This document shows positions 9,252 to 20,200 of a DNA stretch of 64,000 bases, piece after piece; the stretch's first letter is position 1; the number at the start of each line of letters is the position of its first letter. Both the position numbers and the translations under genes were made by a program. The notes under the pieces were generated by a model. It searched no databases. It was given only the letters and a program-made list of their open reading frames with translations, and was not told the origin of the DNA. Source of the DNA: Myxococcales bacterium (GTDB lineage: Bacteria > Myxococcota > UBA727 > GCA-2721815). The stretch covers positions 41,476-105,475 of the forward strand of contig PBLQ01000064.1 in NCBI GenBank assembly GCA_002721815.1. The letters run 5' to 3'.

Positions 9252-10784
9252 ATGAAATTCATTCGTTTGTTTGACCCCAAAAGCCCCATTGATTTTGTGG
9301 GCAAGTTTAATCTAACCAATAAAGTCGCCATGGCCATTCCGACCTTGAGCGTTATCGGTTTGTTCGTACTGGGAATTAACTGGGGCATCGACTTCTCTGG
9401 GGGGACCGAGATGCAAGTCCAGTTCAAAAAAGCCGTTCCTGCCCAAGACATTCGTTCGGTCTTGGGCGACTTGGGCTTTGCGAAGAACCAAGTTCAAAGT
9501 TACGGCGAATCCGATAACTTCGAAATGTTGATTCGCGTGGAGCGCGTCACCACTTTGACCGATAAAGACGTGGGCCAAGTGGCCACTCTGGTAAAAACCA
9601 AAATGGCATCCACCTGGCAAAACGCCAAAGACAATGACCGGGTCAAAGCCATCTTTGAAAAAACCGCCGGTGATCGCATTTCCCTGTACTTACCGCTTCC
9701 CAAAGTAGAGAAAAAAGCAGAGAAGAACAAAGACGCAGAGGCCATTCAAACGGCACTCAAGGCACTCGGGGGCACCGAACCCACATCGCTCCCCGCCCTT
9801 GATGACACCACCCTGGACGCCTTCTCGACCCAAGGCTTCCACCGTGGCTCCGTGGTAGAACAAGCCAAAACGTTGGGCATGGATGTCACCGCCGCCCCAG
9901 AAAAGCAGGTGGAGACAGAAACCAATGATCTATTGGCTCTCGACAAAGCCTTACAGGCACAGGAGCAACAGCTGGTCGCACTGATCGATAACGATAGTGG
10001 TTTCAAATTGCGACGCACCAAACGCAAAGGCCAAGAGAAAGCAGACACCAGCGATTCGGTGATTCGAGCTGAACCATACGACGGCATGGTAAAATACATG
10101 ATTCACTTCCAAGGCATCACCGATAAAATCGGCAAGGCGCTCAATGAAACTTTTGGTGGCGCTGAAATCCGTCGCGTAGAATTCGTGGACAGCCAAGTCT
10201 CTCAACAACTGCGAACCGATGGTGCATTGGCACTCATCTACGCACTCCTGGCTATTTTGGCGTACGTGGCCTTTCGCTTCGACGTTTTCTTTTCACCGGG
10301 TGCGGTGGTCGCTCTGGTTCATGACTCCTTGGGTGCGTTGGCTTTGTTCGCCTTTGCCCGTATCGAGTTCGACCTGCCTTCAGTGGCAGCGTTGCTAACG
10401 GTGGTGGGGTATTCGATTAACAACACCATTGTTATCTACGACCGCGTGCGCGAAATTCTACCCACCCAAACCAAGGACCCACTCACAGATGCACAGGTTG
10501 AGGGCTACGTGAATGAGGCCGTGAACAACCCCCTCAGCCGTACCATCAACACCACGCTGACCACCTTGGCGGCATCGGTGGCCTTACTATTGCTCACCAA
10601 AGGGGCCGTGCAAAACTTTGCGGCGGTGTTGTCATTGGGCATTTTGCTCGGTGCCTTCTCCTCCACCTTTGTGGCTCCGGCAACCTACTTGGGTCTGCGC
10701 AAACGCTTTTTCGACCCAGAAGCAGGTACCAAGCAAAAAGGCAAAGGGCACTCTCGCGAAGACCGCGAGCGAGGGATTGTATAA
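9252..10784 (+). CDS. secF: Protein-export membrane protein SecF with enlarged periplasmic region
   Basis: 510 aa from the ATG at 9252. A TTG at 9240 would add four residues, but the ATG sits behind a GGGAATC context very like that of secD. SecF marks: INWGIDFSGGTEMQVQF after the first TM, RVEFVDSQVS, and a C-terminal TM bundle with AVVALVHDSLGALALF and VVGYSINNTIVIYDRVREI. It is far longer than typical SecF (about 300-320 aa). The excess is a charged, Lys/Glu/Ala-rich insert at roughly residues 135-265 in the periplasmic domain (for example KVEKKAEKNKDAEA and KRKGQEKADTSD). The function of the insert is unknown. Last gene of the yajC-secDF operon. Confidence 0.94.
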   Translation: MKFIRLFDPKSPIDFVGKFNLTNKVAMAIPTLSVIGLFVLGINWGIDFSGGTEMQVQFKKAVPAQDIRSVLGDLGFAKNQVQSYGESDNFEMLIRVERVTTLTDKDVGQVATLVKTKMASTWQNAKDNDRVKAIFEKTAGDRISLYLPLPKVEKKAEKNKDAEAIQTALKALGGTEPTSLPALDDTTLDAFSTQGFHRGSVVEQAKTLGMDVTAAPEKQVETETNDLLALDKALQAQEQQLVALIDNDSGFKLRRTKRKGQEKADTSDSVIRAEPYDGMVKYMIHFQGITDKIGKALNETFGGAEIRRVEFVDSQVSQQLRTDGALALIYALLAILAYVAFRFDVFFSPGAVVALVHDSLGALALFAFARIEFDLPSVAALLTVVGYSINNTIVIYDRVREILPTQTKDPLTDAQVEGYVNEAVNNPLSRTINTTLTTLAASVALLLLTKGAVQNFAAVLSLGILLGAFSSTFVAPATYLGLRKRFFDPEAGTKQKGKGHSREDRERGIV

Positions 10785-10812
10785 ACCTCGAATAAATAGA
10801 GACTTACGATTC

Positions 10813-10842
10813 AAAAAGGCAGCTGGACGGCTGCCTTTTTTT
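10813..10842 (+). terminator. Intrinsic terminator after secF
   Basis: The sequence forms a long stem: AAAAAGGCAGC (10813-10823), a 5-7 nt loop, then GCTGCCTTTTTTT (10830-10842) with a T run. It lies 29 bp after the secF stop and ends the queA-tgt-yajC-secD-secF run. Confidence 0.88.
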
Positions 10843-10869
10843 ATGCCCAATCCCCATGTGGCAATATGT

Positions 10870-10899
10870 GGTTTTCAAACCCGTTTCATTGGTTATGCT
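10870..10899 (+). promoter_or_regulatory. Shared promoter/operator upstream of TIG lipoprotein 1
   Basis: The inverted repeat GGTTTTCAAACC (10870-10881) is followed by TTCATTGG and a -10-like TATGCT (10894-10899). The palindrome-to-TATGCT distance (24 bp) and the TATGCT-to-start-codon distance (49 bp) are identical to those at 16132-16161 ahead of the PEGA gene. TTCAT-GG-TATGCTT-CCCG is also conserved between the two sites. I infer a common regulator or alternative sigma factor. Confidence 0.55.
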
Positions 10900-10942
10900 T
10901 CCCGCAACTTCGGCACTTTGTGCCTCAAACCGGGGAACTCGC

Positions 10943-13900
10943 ATGTTCAACTCCAAGTCTCTTATCATCGCCTTCGTTCTGGGTCTCATGGGTTGCACCA
11001 GTGAAACCATCCAAAACGATGCACCTGCTAACAACTTTCTTAGACTACCAGGTGCGCTGCAGTCCTTGAGTACCTGCGCAGGGGCCGAAAGTCTCGAACA
11101 ACTCGAAGTACGAACCGCCATTAGTGGTGGCATTTTAGACCCTCGCTCCCTGGGTTTAGAAGAACAAAAAGATGGCACCATCGTGGCCAAAGCCAATTTC
11201 GAACTGGATGGTGTCACCCAAAAACGCACCGAAACTTTTGCCATTGGCATTTATGGACGCATGACCGATGCGGACGAGTGGGTCCAACTGGCCACTTTAG
11301 AAGAGGACATTGCCCTCAAGCCCAACCAAGAAAACAACCCAAAACTGGAAGCATTTTTCTCAGACGGCTGCGGCGCTAACTACGACGCCAAAACAGGTAC
11401 GCTCGATAACACACAGACCGATGCGGCCTGTGACCTGAAAGCTGATTTAAACCGAAACAATCGGTCTAACCTCGATGATTTTTGTGCTGGCGCCCTGCCT
11501 TCTGCACCGTCACCTTTCCTCAATATCAGCCCCAGCTCCATCCAATTTCAATCGGACATACAATTGGGTTCATTTTCACGCCACGTCTTGTTGATTGAAA
11601 ATCTCTCTGAAGAATCCATCACCCTTAGCGCGGACGTGATCGGCATGCCGGGTCTTACCATCGCCCGGTTGGATCCCGAATCCCCTTCAGACGTTACGGC
11701 GCGGCGCTCATTGCAGCACAGCGAAGATGAACCTTTTGTATTGGCACCCCTCTCCGATACCTTGGTCACCGTTTCATATGCGCCAGTGAATGAATATTTG
11801 GCCACCGGCCACCTGCAAATTGGTGCCACCAATTCGATTGAGGTCACCCAAGCTTTCGACATCAGCGTCATTGGGAACACCAACGGTGAGTTGCAGCCTC
11901 CTTTATCTGACTACGATCCAGATCAAACTGCTTCAACCTTGGCGGAACAACTGGGATTGCCCCTAACACCCTTCCCTGAGTCCTATTTGTTCTCAGGCCT
12001 CCCGCAACCCGCACAAGACATTGAAGTCCAAGCCGGGCAAACCTTAGAAGGCTTTACGTTCGATACCGCCTATTACTTCACTGTTCCTGCTGCCTATCGT
12101 TTTTCTTTGTCACTCACCGGCTTGGCCACCGACGTAGATATGGGATTGTTTCTCTTCGATGACGCGTATGAAATCACCCAAAGCTTTTTATCACAAAACA
12201 CCGGCGAAAGTTCTGAATCCATTGAGTGGCGCAATACAACCGGCGAAGCAGTTCATGCCGTATTGGCCTTAAGCAAGGTGACGGCCAACCGAAGTGAAGC
12301 GGATAACGCAGATGCACTCACCGTCTTTCAAGGTTTGGAATCAGACTTACTGAGCACTGCCGACGCCAGTTCTGATAGCAACGAGAACAACGCTTATTCC
12401 CTCACTGCACATTTATTTTCTGGTCCCGAGTTTACAGAAGCACTTCCCATGTCGCCCACCACTGGCGCCTATGAAGGAGGCAGCACCATCACGTTGTACG
12501 GCTCCGGGTTCCAAGAGGGTGCCGAAGTGTATGTGGGCGGCATCAAAGCCTTTGATGTTCAAATTATCGACGGCACCAAGGTGCGCTTCACCCTGCCAGC
12601 ACTCACTGGCGGCGCACAAACCTCCCCGGTCACTGTGGTATTGGTAAACCCCTCTGCCTCCGACGGCTTCCCTGAAGGTGACGGTCAAGCTTGCACCCTG
12701 CCCGAAAGTTTCACCTACTTACCCCCCAAACCAACCCTCAACACCGTTAGCCCCAACAGCATGAGCACTTCGGGTGGCGCCCCGCTCACATTGTCGGGTT
12801 CATTTTTCTCAAACACCCACGGCAGTCCAGTGGTTTGCCTCAACGAAACACGTGTCAACAACGTCGTGTATGCCAACAGCACCCAAGTTTCTGTGAACAG
12901 TCCTGTTTGGTCTGGCCTGGATCCAGGTACAAGTATTCAAGCTGCATTGAAAATTCGCAATTGGCTGTCTGCTTCCGAAACACTGGCCAACGCACCCACC
13001 GATGCTGCATTGTGTGACACCAACACTTTGGAAGGCGTCTCCGAATTCTCTAACCAGGTGGCCGTCACCATTTCTGAACCCGAAGCGGACAGCCCTGCAC
13101 CTGCCATTACCACCCTATCCCCACAAACCGGCAGCATCGATGGCGGCACCGACGTGGTGATCACAGGTACTGATTTTAGAGATGGCGCTTTGGTCTACTT
13201 TGGCACCCAACTTGGGGGCTCGGCCGTTCGGTTGAGTGACACCCAAATACAAGTGCAAACCCCAGCCACCTCTGAGGCGGGCAACACTGACGTGGTGGTG
13301 ATGAACATCGATGACAGTCAAACGAGCAACGCCTTAACGTTCGCGTATGAAATACCGGCCCCACAAATATTGAGCGTCCTCCCACGAAATGCTACCACCG
13401 CAACCACCAACATCATCGCCATCGAAGGCTCCGGTTTCCGTGCCAACAGTTCTGGGTCTTTCCCTCAAGTTATATTTGCCGATGGGACCAACACCTACAC
13501 TGCAGTGGGCGTCCAATGGTTGTCAGGCAGTCGCGTGCTGGCCACCACTCCAGAAAGCATGGCAGTCGGTACGTACCAGGTCACCCTCCAAAATGAAGAC
13601 GGGCAAATGGCTGAAGGCGGCGATGTGCAAGTGATTCATCTTCAAGATCCTGTGGGACCGGCGCCCATGCTGTTGGCCATCAGCCCCAGTGAAGGCGCTG
13701 TCACAGGCGGTGGCACAGTTACCATCTCCGCTGCGCACTTAGATCCAAGCACGGGGTTCTTGGTCTTGGTCAACAATGGGGCGGTAGATTCCAATGACAT
13801 TGTGGCCGACGAAGACGAACTCAACCTGTCCATGCCCGCCTCCGATTCGGTGGGCACCATCAGCATTCGCGTGATCAACCCCGATGGCCAAAGCGATACC

Positions 13901-15958
13901 ATTGCTTATACCTACGTGACGGCCGGCCCATCGGTCAGCGCTATCAACCAAACCGAATGGGTCACCGGTGACAACGGAAGTTTGTCCGTGGATTTTGCAC
14001 ATGTTCACGAAGGGGCGCACATTTCCATTCGCCCAGATATCCTCGACCAAGTGACCATTGTTCCCAATGCCGATGGCACCTACAACCTCACCCAAGCCGC
14101 CCCCTGTCCCACAGCCGGGCCTTACGTGGTTGAACTGGTGAACCCCGATTACCAAAGCGCGGTGGTGGCCTACTATTGCCATACGCCCGAAGTGATTGCC
14201 TTGACCACTTCTTCACCACGACTGGCCGTCAATGCACCTTTACGAAGTGAAGCGCTTACCCTGATGGGCTCTGGCGTGGGAGATTTGGTTTCAAACAACC
14301 CGGACCTTCAGGCAAAAATTGCTGTGGCCAACAGTGACTCAGCCGTTGCGCTCACAACAGTTCGAAACCGCACGCAAGCCGCCGTGTATTTTGAGTTAGA
14401 CGCCACCCACACGCCCTGGAGTCCTTACCGCTTCGTACGCTCAGACCATGCGGACTTCCATTACGACCCCGACCAAGATCACGCCCTGCCCCTGTCGCTC
14501 ACCAGCGGTGCCGTCTCAGGGGACCTGGTACGAGCAAACGAAGAAGGCTCGCAAACCGCAACCGGTTATTTTTACGTCATGCAAATAGTCGCAACCGCTG
14601 CAGGTAACAACGGCGATGAAACCGGATTTTTGTGGCATGCGTTCTTTAGCACCACCGATATCGCCAATACCATTTCGGCCATTTCTCTCATCGAGGCCAG
14701 CAACTTCTATAGTTGTAACACCATTACGTCTTTTGATTCTCGTGGTGTTGATGCATCTGAAGGCACCTATGAGGTAGATGCTACTTATAACAAAGAACTT
14801 CGCTACGGGGACTTTGAGGGGATTGAGAGCTGCACTGGAACCATGGCGAACAATGACTTCAGTTGCGCTGTCACCCTTTCGCCTTTAACTTGCAGTAACG
14901 CCGATGGAGATACCATCAGCAATGTTGATGTGACCACGCTCACCCCAATCACCCTTCAAGCCGATAATCCTTTCGAAGCAATCCTCAGTGCGGATTCCAA
15001 CGTGGGCGATTTCGCCAGCATCCAATTTGGAGAGTTGAGTTTTGTCAGCACCGCAGGCACAGCAGTCGAATTGGACGAAACCGTTACCTTAAGCTTGACC
15101 CTGAAAGGCTCTGAAGAGGACAACACTACGGCATTGGCAATGACGTACCTCATGGGGCATGAAACGCTCATTGACGACTACCGCCTCTTTTTCGATGCAT
15201 ACAATTACGAATGGCATCATTTTTTCAGCCTTTCCAGTTACGACATCGGCGATACCATGTGCTCTTTGGCTCCCGTGGAAGATGCTTACACCGTCGAAAC
15301 GGTCACCATTCAAAATACAGATGACGCTGTTCGAGATGGTGTCTATGTGCGAACCACCAACGTTGATGGTCTCAACGGCGATTTTTACATCGATGGAGAT
15401 GGGACCTACATTTACGTCGCAAAAGATGCCGATGTACCATCGCCCTACCGGTCGTACTTTAAAGGTGGTGAAGGGAGTCTTCTGTTTTTCGATGTACAAC
15501 AAGGAGGCTGGCGCTACATCGATGAGACCTCTACTGGTGATGTTGGGTTAGATTCCCATTATTGGGAAACCGGCGAGTTCACTACTTTTGCACCAGAAAC
15601 CGGGCATGCCGGATTTACATCGGCCGGAGACCTCAGCACGGGTTTGTACCCCACAAGCGAATCTCCGGAATTAGGTCTCTATGGAAGCATTATTTACGAC
15701 TTCGAAAGTATCCCGGCGGATCACAGCACTGGCGATCTCAGTTTTGGGGTTTCTTTTGAAACAGACGCGGAAGTAAACGCCTTTCGTCTCGATCTGAGCG
15801 ACTCTGTAATTACAGAATTCCCAGATATTGGTGGTTTTTGCTTCAAGCCACGCAACCAGGCATCATGTGACTCTAATTCTTGTGAAAATCGCACCAAGGT
15901 GCACTACATCGATGTGGAAAATCGGACGATTTTAATCGCTCCAGGTGGGGCTCAATAA
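10943..15958 (+). CDS. Giant IPT/TIG-repeat surface lipoprotein 1
   Basis: 1671 aa. The ATG at 10943 is chosen over an in-frame ATG at 10856 because it opens a lipoprotein signal peptide (MFNSKSLIIAFVLGLMGC, lipidated Cys 18) and lies 49 bp from the shared -10. Order: an N-terminal domain (LRLPGALQSLSTC to LNRNNRSNLDDFC); an ASPM/Hydin-like Ig domain (LNISPSSIQFQ, about residues 190-310); a PPC-like beta domain; and five IPT/TIG folds (about 12.44-13.92 kb) with signatures such as LSPQTGSIDGGTDV. A PC...C module follows (13.93-14.18 kb), then unique beta-rich domains, and a C-terminal signature GFCFKPRNQASC. No catalytic motif is visible; an adhesive or structural surface role is inferred. 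It is paralogous along most of its length to the 3062-aa lipoprotein at 17.2-26.4 kb, one gene away. Confidence 0.85.
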   Translation: MFNSKSLIIAFVLGLMGCTSETIQNDAPANNFLRLPGALQSLSTCAGAESLEQLEVRTAISGGILDPRSLGLEEQKDGTIVAKANFELDGVTQKRTETFAIGIYGRMTDADEWVQLATLEEDIALKPNQENNPKLEAFFSDGCGANYDAKTGTLDNTQTDAACDLKADLNRNNRSNLDDFCAGALPSAPSPFLNISPSSIQFQSDIQLGSFSRHVLLIENLSEESITLSADVIGMPGLTIARLDPESPSDVTARRSLQHSEDEPFVLAPLSDTLVTVSYAPVNEYLATGHLQIGATNSIEVTQAFDISVIGNTNGELQPPLSDYDPDQTASTLAEQLGLPLTPFPESYLFSGLPQPAQDIEVQAGQTLEGFTFDTAYYFTVPAAYRFSLSLTGLATDVDMGLFLFDDAYEITQSFLSQNTGESSESIEWRNTTGEAVHAVLALSKVTANRSEADNADALTVFQGLESDLLSTADASSDSNENNAYSLTAHLFSGPEFTEALPMSPTTGAYEGGSTITLYGSGFQEGAEVYVGGIKAFDVQIIDGTKVRFTLPALTGGAQTSPVTVVLVNPSASDGFPEGDGQACTLPESFTYLPPKPTLNTVSPNSMSTSGGAPLTLSGSFFSNTHGSPVVCLNETRVNNVVYANSTQVSVNSPVWSGLDPGTSIQAALKIRNWLSASETLANAPTDAALCDTNTLEGVSEFSNQVAVTISEPEADSPAPAITTLSPQTGSIDGGTDVVITGTDFRDGALVYFGTQLGGSAVRLSDTQIQVQTPATSEAGNTDVVVMNIDDSQTSNALTFAYEIPAPQILSVLPRNATTATTNIIAIEGSGFRANSSGSFPQVIFADGTNTYTAVGVQWLSGSRVLATTPESMAVGTYQVTLQNEDGQMAEGGDVQVIHLQDPVGPAPMLLAISPSEGAVTGGGTVTISAAHLDPSTGFLVLVNNGAVDSNDIVADEDELNLSMPASDSVGTISIRVINPDGQSDTIAYTYVTAGPSVSAINQTEWVTGDNGSLSVDFAHVHEGAHISIRPDILDQVTIVPNADGTYNLTQAAPCPTAGPYVVELVNPDYQSAVVAYYCHTPEVIALTTSSPRLAVNAPLRSEALTLMGSGVGDLVSNNPDLQAKIAVANSDSAVALTTVRNRTQAAVYFELDATHTPWSPYRFVRSDHADFHYDPDQDHALPLSLTSGAVSGDLVRANEEGSQTATGYFYVMQIVATAAGNNGDETGFLWHAFFSTTDIANTISAISLIEASNFYSCNTITSFDSRGVDASEGTYEVDATYNKELRYGDFEGIESCTGTMANNDFSCAVTLSPLTCSNADGDTISNVDVTTLTPITLQADNPFEAILSADSNVGDFASIQFGELSFVSTAGTAVELDETVTLSLTLKGSEEDNTTALAMTYLMGHETLIDDYRLFFDAYNYEWHHFFSLSSYDIGDTMCSLAPVEDAYTVETVTIQNTDDAVRDGVYVRTTNVDGLNGDFYIDGDGTYIYVAKDADVPSPYRSYFKGGEGSLLFFDVQQGGWRYIDETSTGDVGLDSHYWETGEFTTFAPETGHAGFTSAGDLSTGLYPTSESPELGLYGSIIYDFESIPADHSTGDLSFGVSFETDAEVNAFRLDLSDSVITEFPDIGGFCFKPRNQASCDSNSCENRTKVHYIDVENRTILIAPGGAQ

Positions 15959-16131
15959 CCCCCTTCGCCAGGTTTGTACGGACGGTGTTAGAAATGAACG
16001 GCAGCTGCGGCCCTACCCCTCGCGCGCATCGGCCGTAAACATCTGTTTAAAAAGCGCTTTTTGTCTGGCTTTCATTTGTCCTGATGCGCCAAATCTTTTT
16101 GGTAACAGATCTGTGAAACCGGTCATTTTGC

Positions 16132-16161
16132 GGTTCCCAAACCGAATTCATCGGCTATGCT
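16132..16161 (+). promoter_or_regulatory. Shared promoter/operator upstream of the PEGA gene
   Basis: GGTTCCCAAACC (16132-16143), an imperfect version of the palindrome at 10870, precedes TTCATCGG and TATGCT (16156-16161) at the same spacing. The GTG start is 49 bp from TATGCT, as at the first site. The rest of the 15959-16204 gap shows no gene that I can support. Confidence 0.55.
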
Positions 16162-16204
16162 TTCCCGGTCTTTCTACAACTTTACCCATTTTAAGGGGGC
16201 CATC

Positions 16205-17188
16205 GTGAACCTTCGAATTTCACTCCTTTCAACCTTTATCGCTCTTTTCATCTTCCAGGCTGCGCCAGGCCAAGCTCAAGATGCCGTTCCATTTTCGATC
16301 AGCGGGAAAGCCATCGATCCCACGGGCAAAAAAGAAAAGGAAATGACCAAAAAGAAAGTGAAGAGAAAAGGCCCGAAAACCCACATGCAGGTGGCCGTGC
16401 TCGATATCAAAAGCAGTGAGAGCAACGAAGATCTCGCCCGCGCCCTCACCGCAGTGCTTTCTGCCCAAATCTCCATGCTCGATGGTTTTAAAGCCATTTC
16501 ACGAAACGACCTGCACGCCCTGCTCTCCCAAATGGAAACCGCACAACTGCTCGGCTGTGATGATGTGAAGTGTGCGGTGAGCATCGCCAAAGCCGCCGAA
16601 GCTGATTTTGTGGTGTACGGCAGCGTTGAAAAGATTGACGATGCCCATACCTTTAGCATCACCCTCACCGACCCCTCAGTGCCACAAGTACTCAACCGCC
16701 AAAATGTGATTTGGCGCTCAGAAGCATCAGGCATGGTGGACTTGGTTGCCCCGTACACCAAAAAGCTCATGCTCGGAGAAAAAGCAACCGACTACAAAGG
16801 CGACTTAGACCTCCTGGCCATGGACGGCGCAAAAGTATTCCTCAATGGAAAAGAGATTGGCGAAACCCCGCTGGCAGGACCTGTCCGTGATTTGCCCATT
16901 GGGCAACACAGTCTTGAACTCACCAAAGAAGGGTTCGTCACCGACAAACGCGACGTGGTGGTGGCTTACGGTCAAACCACTGCAGTCCGGGTTGAATTGG
17001 TCGATGTGGACAGCCTGAAAAAGATTTGGCAACGATGGGATTTTTGGACCTACGTGGGTCTTGGAACCGCTGCCATTGCGGGTGGCAGTGTTTATCTCGC
17101 TTGTGGGGTTTACGATGCGTGTTCTGAGCCGGCCCCTGACCCCACCACATTATCCTTTGAAGCCGCAGTTCCCGTACAAAATAACTAA
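16205..17188 (+). CDS. Secreted PEGA-domain protein with C-terminal TM segment
   Basis: 327 aa from the GTG at 16205, which follows AAGGGGG and opens a signal peptide (NLRISLLSTFIALFIFQAAPGQAQ). After a Lys-rich linker comes a CsgG/TolB-N-like alpha/beta region (about residues 60-190: QVAVLDIKSSESNEDLAR, DFVVYGSVEKI). A PEGA domain follows (about 205-260: GAKVFLNGKEIGETPLAG, LTKEGF). A single hydrophobic segment near the C-terminus (WTYVGLGTAAIAGGSVYLA) is followed by a short tail. Such proteins probably bind surface or murein components; the exact role is unknown. It lies 14 bp before the 3062-aa lipoprotein, so the two are probably cotranscribed, and it carries the same promoter as lipoprotein 1. 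Confidence 0.75.
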   Translation: MNLRISLLSTFIALFIFQAAPGQAQDAVPFSISGKAIDPTGKKEKEMTKKKVKRKGPKTHMQVAVLDIKSSESNEDLARALTAVLSAQISMLDGFKAISRNDLHALLSQMETAQLLGCDDVKCAVSIAKAAEADFVVYGSVEKIDDAHTFSITLTDPSVPQVLNRQNVIWRSEASGMVDLVAPYTKKLMLGEKATDYKGDLDLLAMDGAKVFLNGKEIGETPLAGPVRDLPIGQHSLELTKEGFVTDKRDVVVAYGQTTAVRVELVDVDSLKKIWQRWDFWTYVGLGTAAIAGGSVYLACGVYDACSEPAPDPTTLSFEAAVPVQNN

Positions 17189-17202
17189 ACAGGACAGTCA
17201 AA

Positions 17203-20200
17203 ATGAACTTTATCCCTCGCATATTTCTTTTTGCTTTGCTCCTTATCACTGCCTGCGCCGGCCAGGAAGATGACGTGGCTGGTCATGGTCACCATCTCAG
17301 GTTGCCCGGTGCGCTCCAGAGTCTGAGCACTTGCCAAGGCATTCAAAGCCTCGATCAGCTGGAAGTTCGAACGGCCATTACGGGCGGCATTTTAGACCCA
17401 CGTACCCTGAAGCTCTCAGAGCAAAAAGATGGGACCATCGTGGCCAACGCCGACTTTGAATTAGACGGCGTCACCTCCAAGCGCACGGAGTCTTTCGCAT
17501 TGGGCATTTACGGGCGCATGTCCACAGAGGACGAATGGGTTCTTTTGGCAACGCTAGAAGAAGACATCACGCTCAAGCCAAACGAAGTAAACTCACCAAG
17601 CTTGGACGCTCCATTTCAGGATGGCTGTGGCAACACCTACAACGCCAAAACCGGTGCCATCGATACCGAAGTCGATACCACAGCGTGTGTTCTCAGTGCC
17701 GACTTGAATCGAAACAACCGCTCCAACCTTGATGATTTTTGCAGTGGCGCCCTACCCACCGCCCCCGGGGCATTCCTCAATATCAACCCCAGCACCGTTC
17801 AATTTCAATCGGGGATTGAGCTGGGCCAATTCGCACGACAAGTGGTGCTGCTTGAAAACCTCAGCGATAGAGCCATTACCCTCAATGCAGAAGTGGTGGG
17901 CATGCCCGGTTTGACCATCGCGCGTTTGGACCCCGAGTTCTTCGAAATCGATGGCACCGCCCGTCGCGAGATAGAAAACAGTGAAGACGCGCCGTTTCAA
18001 CTGGAGCCACTCTCTGAAATGCTCGTGGCGCTGTCTTATGCCCCAGTGAACGGTTTCTTGGCCACCGGCAACCTTCAGGTAAGCGCTGCCAACGCCATCA
18101 ACGTGAGCCAAGCGCTCGACATCACCGTGATCGGTAACACCGATGGCACGGTTCAAGGCGTCAACCCTGACTACGAAGTGACCTCGGCCACCGCTTCTTT
18201 GGCAGAACAATTGGGCCTTCCACTCACCCCCTACCCTGCAGAGTACCTTTTCTCTGGGCTTAGTTTTTCAGGTGGCAACGTAGACGTTCAACCTGACGCG
18301 AAGATCGAAGATTTCCCTGTAGATGCCGCTTACCTCTTTGAAGTCCCCCCCGAGTATCGGTTCTCACTGTCGCTCACCGGTCTGGCCTCCGATATGGATC
18401 TGGGCTTGTTTATTTTGAACAGCGATAATGAAGTCACCGAAAGCATTTTCTCACAAAACGCCGGCACCAGCTCAGAGGCCGTCGAATGGCGCAATGAAGG
18501 GGAAGAAGCTGTCAATGCCGTGTTGGCCATCTCAAAGGTCGTCGAAAACCGTGAGACGGAAAGCAACGATGGCGCCTTGACCGTATTTCAAGCCTTTTTT
18601 GGTGACGATGCCACTTCGGGCAACGATGGAGACGCCACGAGTAATCAGTCCAATAACGACACCGATAACTCCGAAAACATCAACCTGACCGCCCAACTTT
18701 TCGCAGGCCCCGAATTTGCCGAAGAGACTCCTCTTTCCCCAGTGACCGGCCCCTACGAAGGCGGTGCCACCATCACCTTGCAAGGCCGTGGGTTCCAACA
18801 AGGCGCTTCGGTCACCGTGAACGACTCCTACGCATTTGACGTTCAAGTGCTGAATGAAGGCACTGAAGTTCGTTTCACCTTGCCGCCTGCCACCGGGGGC
18901 GCATCCACCGAACCGGTCACCGTGGTTCTCATCAACCCCCCTGCGTCCGAAACGTTCCCTGATGGTGATGGGCAAGCGGCCACCTTGGCGGAAAGTTTTA
19001 CTTACCTCCCACCGCGTCCCGTCTTGCTCAGCGTGTCGCCCAATAAAGCCAGTGTCGATGGCGGCACGTCGGTCACACTATCCGGTTCTTATATGTCCTC
19101 TACCCACGGTGTGCCTGCCGTCTGCTTTGGAACGCAACTGGTGAGCGAAGAAAACATCTCCTTTACCAACAGTGCTGAAATCTTAGTCACATCGCCCGAA
19201 TGGGAAGGCGTGTCCCCTGGTGAAGAAGAAACCGTGAATCTCACTGTTCGCAATTGGTTGGTGAACGCGGTCTTACTGGAGACCACCCCCACCAGTCTTG
19301 AGATTTGCTCTGACGATGCGCTCACTTCGCTGTCAGGCTTCAGCAACCAATTGGCTTTCACTTTTAAAGCCGCCGAAGCAGAAGCACCCGTTCCTTTTAT
19401 CGATGAAGTGACCCCCAGCGACGGCTCCATCGACGGCGATGAGCCCATTACCATCCGAGGCAGCAACTTTGCCAACGATGCCATCGTTTATTTCGGAACC
19501 AAACCCGCCACTTCCATCACACGCATCAATGCTGAAGAGCTCAGCGTTCGCAGCCCTGCCGGTGATGAAGACGGCATTGTTGATGTTTCAGTGGTCAATG
19601 TTGATGATGCCACCACCAGCAACAGCAAGGACTTTCTGTACGAAACCCCCGAACCCCTGATTTTAAGTGTCTTGCCCAACACCGGGACCACCGTGGCAGA
19701 AAACACCATCGCCATTGAAGGTTCTAATTTCCGAACCAGCGAAGATGGCAACTATCCGGCTGTCACTTTTTCCAGTTCTGAAAACACCTATGCGGCAGTG
19801 AGCACACAGTTTCTCAACAGCGGCCGGGTTTTGGCCACAGCACCTGCAAACATGGAAACCGGCTTTTACGCCGTTCAACTGGAAAACCCCAATGGTGACA
19901 CGGCCAATGGAGGCACCAACAACACCTTGGAGATTCAAGCGCCGGTGGCCCCTGCACCCGTCATCGATTTGATCACACCTTCCTCCGGCTCTGTGGTGGG
20001 CGGCAATACCGTGGAGATTCGCGGTGCCAATTTTGATGTCAGCGAAACCCCCACCATCTTGGTCAATGGTAAAGCCGTTGTGGAAATCATCGAAAACGAT
20101 GCGGACAGCATTCAATTTGTGATGCCCACCTCCGAAGACGCTGGCTTGGTGACGCTGCGATTGGTGAATTCCGATGGCCAAAGCGATACGGTCACCTATA

